12,059 nt of DNA, from assembly GCF_937858865.1 (NCBI RefSeq), contig NZ_CALLYO010000341.1:1-12059 (forward strand), in the 5' to 3' direction. A program made the translations under genes and the position numbers. Numbering within the stretch: the stretch's first letter is position 1; every line of letters starts with the position of its first letter. Below, piece by piece: positions 6,532 to 12,059 of this stretch. A model generated the notes under the pieces. The model was not told where the DNA came from, did not search any database, and saw nothing but the letters and a program-made list of their open reading frames with translations. The stretch comes from an uncultured Amaricoccus sp. GTDB taxonomy: Bacteria > Pseudomonadota > Alphaproteobacteria > Rhodobacterales > Rhodobacteraceae.

Positions 6532-8177
6532 TCCTCGACCGCCTCCTCGCCGTCCTGCACCCGCGGCGCGCCGAGGACGCCCTCGACATAGACCTCGGGC
6601 CGGTGCAGCGCCGCCGCCGTCGCCTGCATGTAGCGCATGACCGGCTGGGCCTCGACGGTGATGGCGAGGGTCACGGCGAGGAGCGCGAGGATCGGCGCGA
6701 TCTCGATGAGCAGGACCTTCGGCACCTCCTCCTCGGAGGGGACCCAGAAGGTCTGGATGCCGACGCGCAGCAGCGCGACGAGCGCGGCGAGCCCGGAGAA
6801 GATCACCAGCGCCGTGAAGCCGAGGGCGAGCGGCGAGGCGGTCGCGTCGTGCGCCCCGAGGCCGCCCGGGTTCAGCATGCCGGAGAGGAGCGCGAACTTG
6901 CCGACGAAGCCGGAGAGCGGCGGCAGCCCGGCGAGGAGCAGCGCGCAGGCGCCGAAGCAGAGGCCGAGGACGGTCATCGTGCCGGGCAGGGCGAGCTCGG
7001 CGGTGGGCTCGTCGGCGTCGAGCTCCTCGTCGCCGAAGCCGTAGGCCTCGGCGGTGACGGCGAGCATGGCGGCGACGCCGCCCTGGTTGCGCTCGATCAG
7101 GTCGGCCATGAGGAAGAGCGCGCTGAGCGCGAGGCTCGAGCTGACCATGTAGTAGAGGGCGCCGGCCAGCATCGGCGTGCCGCCGCCGAGCAGCACCATG
7201 CCGATCGCGGCGAGGAAGGTGCCGGTCGAGACGAGGACCGAGCAGCCGGCGAGCCGCCCGAGCCCCTGCGAGGCGAGCACGCCGAACATGCCGAAGGCGA
7301 TCGTCGCCATGCCGCCGGCGACGAGGAGCTCGGCGCCGAGGCCGGCCGAATGCGCGGCCCCCGCGCCGAAGGCGAGCGAGGCGACGCGCAGGACGGCGTA
7401 GACCCCGACCTTGCTCATGATCGCGAAGATCGCCGCGACCGGCGGGGCGGCGGCCATGTAGGTGATCGGCAGCCAGAAGCAGAGTGGCCACATCGCCGCC
7501 TTGACCAGGAAGGCGATGCCGAGCGCGGCGGCGCCGGCGCGCAGGAGCCCGCGGTCGGCCTCGGGCAGCGCCGCCGCCTTCACCGCGAGGTCGGCCATGT
7601 TGAGCGTGCCGGTGACGCCGTAGATCAGGCTGACGCCGATCAGGAAGAGGAGCGAGGCGGCGAGGTTGATGGCGATATAGTGCAGGCCGGCGCGCACGCG
7701 GAGCGGCCCCGAGCCGTGCAGCATCAGCCCGTAGGAGGCGGCGAGCAGCACCTCGAAGAAGACGAAGAGGTTGAAGAGGTCGCCGGTCAGGAAGGCGCCG
7801 TTCAGCCCCATGAGCAGGAACTGGAAGAGGCTGTGGAAATGCTGCCCCTGCCGGTCCCAGCCCGCGACCGCGAAGACGAGCGCGGGCAGCGCCAGCACCG
7901 AGGTCACGACCAGCATCAGCGCCGAGAGCCGGTCGAGCACGAGGACGATTGCGAAGGGTGAGGGCCAGTCGCCGAGCAGGTAGAGGCGCACCTCGGTCCC
8001 GCCCGAGGGCGCCTCGGCGCGGTCGAGGAGCGCGAAGGCGATGATCGGCAGCAGCCCGGCGGCGACGAGGCTGATGACCCGCTTCGCCCGGCGGTCCTCG
8101 TAGAAGAGCATCAGCGCGCCAGCGAGGAGCGGCAGCAGGATGGGCGCGATCAGCAGGTGCTCGGGCGTGGGCGTCAT
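6528..8177 (-). CDS. mrpD: Mrp (Mnh/Pha) cation/proton antiporter subunit D, complex I NuoM/NuoN-like
   Basis: This 549-residue polytopic protein is related to the proton-pumping NuoL/M/N subunits of respiratory complex I. It is one of the two large subunits that carry ion or proton movement. The key charged residues of the antiporter module are present: Glu142 in [16 protein letters not shown] and Lys226 in [16 protein letters not shown]. These correspond to Glu137 and Lys219 of Bacillus MrpD by motif. SGFVGKF lies at 422-428. An acidic insert, [10 protein letters not shown] (381-390), lies before the last third and probably faces the cytoplasm; the C terminus is also acidic (DGEEAVEE). The length is somewhat above the roughly 500 residues of Bacillus MrpD, largely because of this insert and the tail. 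The ATG at 8177 overlaps the mrpC stop (ATGA), and its own stop overlaps mrpE. Confidence 0.96.
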   Translation of the reverse strand: MTPTPEHLLIAPILLPLLAGALMLFYEDRRAKRVISLVAAGLLPIIAFALLDRAEAPSGGTEVRLYLLGDWPSPFAIVLVLDRLSALMLVVTSVLALPALVFAVAGWDRQGQHFHSLFQFLLMGLNGAFLTGDLFNLFVFFEVLLAASYGLMLHGSGPLRVRAGLHYIAINLAASLLFLIGVSLIYGVTGTLNMADLAVKAAALPEADRGLLRAGAAALGIAFLVKAAMWPLCFWLPITYMAAAPPVAAIFAIMSKVGVYAVLRVASLAFGAGAAHSAGLGAELLVAGGMATIAFGMFGVLASQGLGRLAGCSVLVSTGTFLAAIGMVLLGGGTPMLAGALYYMVSSSLALSALFLMADLIERNQGGVAAMLAVTAEAYGFGDEELDADEPTAELALPGTMTVLGLCFGACALLLAGLPPLSGFVGKFALLSGMLNPGGLGAHDATASPLALGFTALVIFSGLAALVALLRVGIQTFWVPSEEEVPKVLLIEIAPILALLAVTLAITVEAQPVMRYMQATAAALHRPEVYVEGVLGAPRVQDGEEAVEE

Positions 8178-8518
8178 TCACCGGGCTCCTTGCCGTCGAC
8201 ATGGTCGGTGCCGGTGAAGCCGCGCGAGGCGAGGAGCACGACGAGGAAGAGCGCGGTGGTGGCGAAGCTGATGACGATCGCGGTCAGCACCAGCGCCTGC
8301 GGCACCGGGTCGAGGTAGGCCGCGGGGTCAACCACCGCGCCCTTCTCCACGATCGAGGAGCCGCCGACCCGGAGCCGCCCCATGGAGAAGATGAAGAGGT
8401 TGACCCCGTAGGAGAGGAGCGCCAGCCCGACGATCACCTGGTAGGTGCGCGGGCGGAGCAGCAGCCAGACCCCGGAGGCGACGAGGACCCCGATCGCGAG
8501 GGAGAGGACGAGCTCCAT
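8174..8518 (-). CDS. mrpC: Mrp (Mnh/Pha) cation/proton antiporter subunit C, NuoK-like
   Basis: This is a 114-residue inner-membrane subunit homologous to complex I NuoK. Three hydrophobic segments lie at 2-20, 27-46 and 76-98. The family stretch QVIVGLALLSYGVNLFIFSMG (27-47) is clear, and DPVPQALVLTAIVISFATTAL (70-90) is the second signature, shared with NuoK. A short hydrophilic tail ([12 protein letters not shown]) ends the protein. The ATG at 8518 shares one base with the TGA of mrpAB (TGATG), whereas the next four junctions down the operon are 4-nt ATGA overlaps. The frame remains open upstream through most of mrpAB, but only as an Arg/Ala/Pro-rich shadow. The role within the complex is inferred from the homology to complex I. 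Confidence 0.95.
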   Translation of the reverse strand: MELVLSLAIGVLVASGVWLLLRPRTYQVIVGLALLSYGVNLFIFSMGRLRVGGSSIVEKGAVVDPAAYLDPVPQALVLTAIVISFATTALFLVVLLASRGFTGTDHVDGKEPGE

Positions 8519-11454
8519 CAGCCCTCCTCCAGCGCGGCGACGGGCGGCGGCGCCGGCTCGGCCTCCTCGGCCTCCGGCGCGCGGGTCCGGCCGCGCAGCG
8601 ACTGGTGGGCGAGGGCGATGAGGACGACGATGGTGGCGCCGACGACGAGGGAGAAGACGCCGAGGTCGAAGAGGAGCGCGGTCGCGACCGGCACGTCGCC
8701 GATGACCGGCAGCGAGACGTAGCGGGCGCTCGCGGTCAGGAAGGGGTAGCCGAAGAGGAGGGCGCCCGCGCCGGTCGCCGCGGCGGTGAGGAGCCCCGCC
8801 CCCATCCAGCGCACCGGCAGGACGCGCAGCCGCGCCTCGACCCAGCGCGCGTCGGCGGCGAGATACTGGAGCAGGAAGCCGATGGCGAGCGCGACGCCGG
8901 CCGCGAAGCCGCCGCCCGGCAGGTCGTGCCCGCGCAGCAGCAGGTAGGCCGAGAGGGTGATGATCGCCGGGAACATCCACTGCATGACGACCGAGGGCAC
9001 GCGCAGATAGTCCTGCACCGTGTCGCCGAGATCGCGCCCGGAGCTCGCGTCCGCCTCGCTCTGGATGCGCTGCTGCATCGGCGCGTCCATGCTCTCGCGC
9101 GCCGGGCGGAAGCGGCGCAGCAGCGCGAAGACGGTGAGGCCGACGATCCCGAGGACGGTGATCTCGCCGAAGGTGTCGAAGGCGCGGAAGTCGACGAGGA
9201 TCACGTTGACCGCGTTGGTCCCGCCGCCCTCGGAATAGGCGTTCTCGAGGAAGTAGGCGCCGGTCGCGCTGACCTGCGGGCGGGTCATCACCGCGTGGGC
9301 GATGGCGGCGATGCCGGCGCCGCAGACAACGGCAATCATGAGGTCGATCGTGCGGCGCACCCGCGCCGGCAGCTCGACGTCGGCGGCGATCGCCTGGGAC
9401 CGCTTGGGCAGCCAGCGCAGGCCGAGGAGCAGGAGGACGGTGGTGACGATCTCGACCACGAGCTGGGTGACGGCGAGGTCGGCAGCCGAGAACCAGACGA
9501 AGGTGACGCAGGTCAGCACCCCCGCCCCGCCGAGCAGCGTCAGCGCCGCGAAGCGGTGGTACTTGGCCTGCCAGGCGGCGCCGATGGCGCAGACCGCGCC
9601 GATCACCCAGGCGATGGCGAAGACCGGGTCGAGCTCGGTCACCCAGAGGGCGCCGTCGAGGAAGGCGGCGTCGCGCGCCTGCCAGGCGAGGCTGGCGAGC
9701 GCGAGCAGCACCAGGATGCGGAGCTGCGGCTGCAGCCGCTCGGTGCCGAGGAGGCTGTAGAGCGCCCGCGGCCAGCGCCACCAGAAGACGACGAGGCTGC
9801 GCTCGAAGATGCGCTGGCCCTTGAGCAGGCGCAGGAGCGGCGGCCCCTCCGGCCCGCGCGAGAGCCGGCGGGCGAGGAGCGCATAGAGCAGCGAGCCGAG
9901 CCCCAGCGCCGCCACGCTCATGACCAGCGGCGCGTTGATGCCGTGCCAGAGCGTGAGGCTGTAGGCGGGCGTCGCCGGCCCGAGCACCGACTGGGCCGCC
10001 GTCCGGAGGTAGGGGCCGACCGTGGCCGCCGGGACGATGCCGACGACGAGGCAGGTGACGACGAGGATCTCGACCGGGAAGCGCATCCAGTGCGCCGGCT
10101 CGTGCGGCTCGCGCGGCAGGTCGGCGGGCGGCGGGCCGAAGAAGACCTGGTGGATGAAGCGCAGCGAGTAGGCGACGCTGAGGCTCGAGGCGATGAGCGC
10201 CCCCCAGGTGGTGACCGGGTCGAGGAGCGAGCCCTTTCCGGCCTCGAAGGCCTCGGCGAAGAACATCTCCTTCGAGAGGAACCCGTTCAGCAGCGGCACG
10301 CCGGCCATGGCGGCCGAGGCGACGATGGCGAGGGTGGCGGTGATCGGCATCGGCCCGCGCAGCCCGCTGAGCCGGCGCATGTCGCGGGTGCCGGTCTCGT
10401 GGTCGATGATGCCGGCGGCCATGAAGAGCGACGCCTTGAAGACGGCGTGGTTCATGATGTGGAAGATCGCCGCGACGATGGCGAGCGGCGTGCCGAGCCC
10501 GGCCAGCGCGGTGATGAGCCCGAGGTGGCTGATGGTCGAATAGGCCAGCAGCCCCTTCAGGTCGTGCTGGAAGAGCGCGAAGAAGGCGCCGAGCAGGAAG
10601 GTCGTCATCCCCGCCGAGGTGACGATCCAGAACCAGGCGTCGGTGCCGCCGAGCGCCGGCCAGAAGCGCAGCAGCAGGAAGACGCCCGCCTTCACCATGG
10701 TCGCCGAATGCAGGTAGGCCGAGACCGGCGTCGGCGCCGCCATCGCGTTCGGCAGCCAGAAGTGGAAGGGGAACTGCGCCGACTTGGCGAAGGCGCCGAT
10801 GAGGACGAGGACGAGGATCGGCAGGTAGAGCTCGTGCTGGCGGATGCGCTCGCCGGCCTGGAGGATCGCCTCGAGCTCGTAGCTGCCGGCGATCTGGCCG
10901 AGGAGGAGCATGCCGCCGAGCAGGCAGAGCCCGCCCGCGCCGGTGACGATGAGCGCCATGCGCGCGCCGTCGCGGGCGGCCGTGTTCTGGTGCCAGTAGC
11001 CGATGAGCAGGAAGGAGAAGATGCTCGTCAGCTCCCAGAAGACGATGAGCAGGATGACGTTGCCGGAGATCACGATCCCGGTCATCGCCCCCATGAAGGC
11101 GAGGAGCCCGCAGTAGAAGCGCGGCGCCGGGTCGTTGGGCGAGAGGTAGTAGCGGGCATAGAGCACGACGAGGAGCCCGATGCCCATGATGAGCGTGAGG
11201 AAGATCCAGGCGAAGCCGTCGAGGCGGAGCGAGAGGTCGAGCCCGTAGGCGGGCAGCCATTCGAGGCGGGCGTGGACCGCGCCGCCGCCGGCCACCGACG
11301 GGTAGAGCGCCGCGGTGATGCCGAGGCCGGTCACCGCGACGATGCCGGAGAGCCAGGCCTCGGCATGGCGGACGTTCGTCGGCGAGACGGCGGCGATCAG
11401 GCTGCCGGCGAAGGGCAGCGCGAGCAGGATGAGCAGGAGGTCGCCCTGGATCAC
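8518..11454 (-). CDS. mrpAB: Fused Mrp (Mnh/Pha) antiporter subunits A and B
   Basis: This 978-residue polytopic protein is the largest subunit of the antiporter. Residues 1 to about 780 are MrpA. They hold a NuoL-like module with Glu141 in FWELTSIFSFLLIGYW, Lys224 in GAFAKSAQFPFHFWLP and HSATMVKAG at 249-257, the counterparts of Bacillus MrpA Glu140 and Lys223, then the MrpA-specific C-terminal region that contains a NuoJ-like segment. Residues about 815-955 are a complete MrpB domain (RGHDLPGGGF at 841-850), joined in frame through SEADASSGRDLGD. The C terminus is acidic and Pro-rich. A/B fusions are known in alphaproteobacterial Pha systems, so no separate mrpB is missing. The start is taken as GTG at 11454 with GGGAGA at 11461-11466. 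The frame stays open to 11703, but that part is Arg/Ala/Gly-rich without membrane segments. The stop overlaps mrpC by one base. Na+ versus K+ preference cannot be told. Confidence 0.94.
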   Translation of the reverse strand: MIQGDLLLILLALPFAGSLIAAVSPTNVRHAEAWLSGIVAVTGLGITAALYPSVAGGGAVHARLEWLPAYGLDLSLRLDGFAWIFLTLIMGIGLLVVLYARYYLSPNDPAPRFYCGLLAFMGAMTGIVISGNVILLIVFWELTSIFSFLLIGYWHQNTAARDGARMALIVTGAGGLCLLGGMLLLGQIAGSYELEAILQAGERIRQHELYLPILVLVLIGAFAKSAQFPFHFWLPNAMAAPTPVSAYLHSATMVKAGVFLLLRFWPALGGTDAWFWIVTSAGMTTFLLGAFFALFQHDLKGLLAYSTISHLGLITALAGLGTPLAIVAAIFHIMNHAVFKASLFMAAGIIDHETGTRDMRRLSGLRGPMPITATLAIVASAAMAGVPLLNGFLSKEMFFAEAFEAGKGSLLDPVTTWGALIASSLSVAYSLRFIHQVFFGPPPADLPREPHEPAHWMRFPVEILVVTCLVVGIVPAATVGPYLRTAAQSVLGPATPAYSLTLWHGINAPLVMSVAALGLGSLLYALLARRLSRGPEGPPLLRLLKGQRIFERSLVVFWWRWPRALYSLLGTERLQPQLRILVLLALASLAWQARDAAFLDGALWVTELDPVFAIAWVIGAVCAIGAAWQAKYHRFAALTLLGGAGVLTCVTFVWFSAADLAVTQLVVEIVTTVLLLLGLRWLPKRSQAIAADVELPARVRRTIDLMIAVVCGAGIAAIAHAVMTRPQVSATGAYFLENAYSEGGGTNAVNVILVDFRAFDTFGEITVLGIVGLTVFALLRRFRPARESMDAPMQQRIQSEADASSGRDLGDTVQDYLRVPSVVMQWMFPAIITLSAYLLLRGHDLPGGGFAAGVALAIGFLLQYLAADARWVEARLRVLPVRWMGAGLLTAAATGAGALLFGYPFLTASARYVSLPVIGDVPVATALLFDLGVFSLVVGATIVVLIALAHQSLRGRTRAPEAEEAEPAPPPVAALEEG

Positions 11455-11460
11455 GCCACG

Positions 11461-11466
11461 TCTCCC
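11461..11466 (-). promoter_or_regulatory. Ribosome binding site deciding the GTG start of mrpAB
   Basis: On the minus strand GGGAGA (11466 to 11461) is followed by a 6-nt spacer and then GTG (11454-11452). The encoded protein begins directly with a hydrophobic stretch after VIQGD, which is what a MrpA N terminus looks like. No ATG in frame lies nearby. Confidence 0.65.
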
Positions 11467-11682
11467 GCGCCGGCCGCCTGCGGGCGCGGGAACAGGCCGT
11501 CTCTCGCTTCGTCCCGGTGCGGGCGGGGCGTCTTGCAGGTCATCGCCTGCGCGCTTGGCACGATCGGCGCGGCGCGTCCAGTCCCGACGAGCCCGAGCGT
11601 TCCTCGTTCGGCCGGTCGCCCTCCCGCTTGCAGTGCCGCCCCCTCCTGTCGGGGCGCCCGCCGCCCCGCTCGCCAGACTGCC

Positions 11683-11733
11683 GGCGCGGGGGCCGGCACG
11701 CAAGGGGGCCTGCGCCGCGCGAGGCCCCGCGCC
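11683..11733 (-). terminator. Long GC-rich inverted repeat, candidate end signal for the M48-like gene
   Basis: GGCGCGGGGGCC (11683-11694) pairs with GGCCCCGCGCC (11723-11733) as 11 bp with one bulged G and a 28-nt loop. Read on the minus strand it begins 70 nt after the stop codon at 11804-11806, with a further 7-bp hairpin at 11650-11668. There is no T-run, so intrinsic termination is uncertain. It could equally affect mRNA stability. Confidence 0.35.
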
Positions 11734-11803
11734 TCCGGCGGCAGAACCGGGGGGCGAGCCCTCGATCTCAAGGCGATAGGCGGGCCTGCGGCCGCGCCGC
11801 GCT

Positions 11804-12059
11804 CTATTCGGTGACGACCTTCACGAGGTCGCCGGCGCGCAGCCTTCCGCCGTCGGCGAGGCCGTTCATCACCTCGAAGCGCGCCCTTGCGGCGGGGCCG
11901 GGGGGCATCGAGGCGGCGAGGGTGGCGGCGTTCTCGCCCGGCGCGACGCGGTGGATGCGGAGCCGGAGCGGCGCGAGGCGGGCCGCGGCGGCCGGCGAGA
12001 GGGGCCGGAAGCTCCGCGCCGCAGCGGCGAGGGCCGCGCCCGTCCAGCGGAAGGACAGA
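11804..12059 (-). CDS. C-terminal fragment of a probable M48-family metalloprotease with a LysM-like tail
   Basis: The minus strand is open from the window edge to TAG at 11804-11806, giving 84 residues that begin LSFRWTGAALAAAARSFRPL and end RLRAGDLVKVVTE. The part from IHRVAPGENAATLAASM through FEVMNGLADGGRLRAGDLVKVV has the pattern of a LysM-like domain: a V-PGE-T-LA start and an N-L-G-LR-GD-VK end. This layout, an FxWTGAALA lead, then RPLSPAEAARLxPLR, then the LysM-like end, resembles what I recall of the C terminus of alphaproteobacterial M48 (BepA/YfgC-like) periplasmic Zn-metalloproteases. The HExxH catalytic site would be upstream, outside the window, so catalytic function cannot be confirmed. 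The start, length and any signal peptide are not visible. Another LysM-tailed envelope protein remains possible. Confidence 0.6.
   Translation of the reverse strand, partial: LSFRWTGAALAAAARSFRPLSPAAAARLAPLRLRIHRVAPGENAATLAASMPPGPAARARFEVMNGLADGGRLRAGDLVKVVTE

Larger units (their letters stand above)
11455..11803. other. 349-bp gene-free leader between the mrp operon and the next gene
   Basis: I see no convincing gene here. Open frames on both strands give Arg/Ala/Pro/Gly-rich products that look like GC-rich noncoding sequence. The mrp promoter should lie in this stretch on the minus strand, but I found no good -35/-10 pair. Visible structure includes a 5-bp dyad GCAGG/CCTGC (11535-11550), a 7-bp hairpin CGGGGCG/CGCCCCG with a 5-nt loop (11650-11668), and a long inverted repeat at 11683-11733. 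Confidence 0.6.

Noticed and set aside
6603..7961. A 452-codon plus-strand frame opposite mrpD.
   Set aside because: It is a charged repetitive shadow of a hydrophobic gene; mrpD carries all expected motifs on the other strand.
11556..11570. TGGCACG-ATCG-GCGC on the plus strand, resembling a sigma-54 promoter.
   Set aside because: The -24 part fits and the GG-N10-GC spacing is right, but the -12 part has only GC of TTGC, and no plus-strand gene lies downstream within the window.
11455..11703. An N-terminal extension of MrpA starting at the ATG at 11703.
   Set aside because: The extra 83 residues are Arg/Ala/Gly-rich without membrane segments. The GTG at 11454 has a good ribosome site and gives the expected hydrophobic MrpA N terminus.
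11451..11771. A 106-codon minus-strand frame in the leader, whose TGA overlaps the GTG start of mrpAB.
   Set aside because: The overlap looks like a coupled leader gene, but the product is Arg/Ala/Pro-rich without a clear ribosome site or fold, and GC-rich noncoding DNA readily gives such frames. It would merit another look only if conserved in relatives.
8605..11814. A plus-strand frame of over 1000 codons lying opposite mrpAB.
   Set aside because: The product is almost wholly Glu/Asp/Arg/Gly/His, which is what the complement of Leu/Val/Ala/Ile codons gives in GC-rich membrane-protein genes. It has no domain pattern, and mrpAB on the other strand is unmistakable.
1..12059. CRISPR arrays, tRNA/rRNA genes, insertion sequences, toxin-antitoxin or defence modules.
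   Set aside because: No regularly spaced repeats, tRNA-like cloverleafs, transposase-like proteins or short toxin-like gene pairs were seen on either strand; nearly all bases belong to conserved metabolic or transport genes.

Overview
The window is GC-rich (roughly 70 % or more), densely packed DNA from a bacterial chromosome, most likely an alphaproteobacterium. Three things point that way: the GC-rich codon use, a Pha/Mrp-type cation/proton antiporter operon whose A and B subunits are fused, and a histidine-degradation gene beside a polar amino acid transporter. I cannot place it to genus. There are twelve protein genes, two of them cut by the window edges. I see no rRNA, tRNA, CRISPR array, insertion sequence, phage gene or other sign of recent transfer.

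Left block, plus strand (1-4320): the 3' three quarters of hutU (urocanate hydratase), then after 31 bp a complete polar amino acid ABC importer of the HisJ/HisQ/HisM/HisP type. The importer consists of a periplasmic binding protein, two permeases and an ATPase. The 136-bp gap between the binding protein and the permeases holds a perfect 12-bp stem-loop and, after it, two direct copies of GTATAGAC. That octamer fits the operator consensus I recall for the HutC subfamily of GntR repressors. The simplest reading is a histidine (or urocanate) uptake-and-degradation unit in which the binding protein follows the hut transcript and the permease-ATPase segment has an additional regulated promoter. 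Substrate and regulator are inferred, not shown.

Right block, minus strand (11454 down to 4380): a complete Mrp (Mnh/Pha) antiporter operon in the order AB-C-D-E-F-G. A and B are one 978-residue protein, and every junction overlaps by 1 or 4 nt. A zinc-independent quinone oxidoreductase (qor-like) follows 18 bp after mrpG and probably belongs to the same transcript. The complex exchanges Na+ or K+ for protons across the inner membrane and supports pH and salt homeostasis. The left and right blocks converge over a 59-bp gap.

Right edge (11455-12059): a 349-bp gene-free, very GC-rich stretch with strong inverted repeats, then the last 84 codons of a minus-strand gene. Its LysM-like tail resembles the C terminus of alphaproteobacterial M48 metalloproteases. 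Overall this is conserved metabolic and ion-homeostasis content. I found no novel defence or mobile system; the most interesting signal is regulatory (2097-2232).
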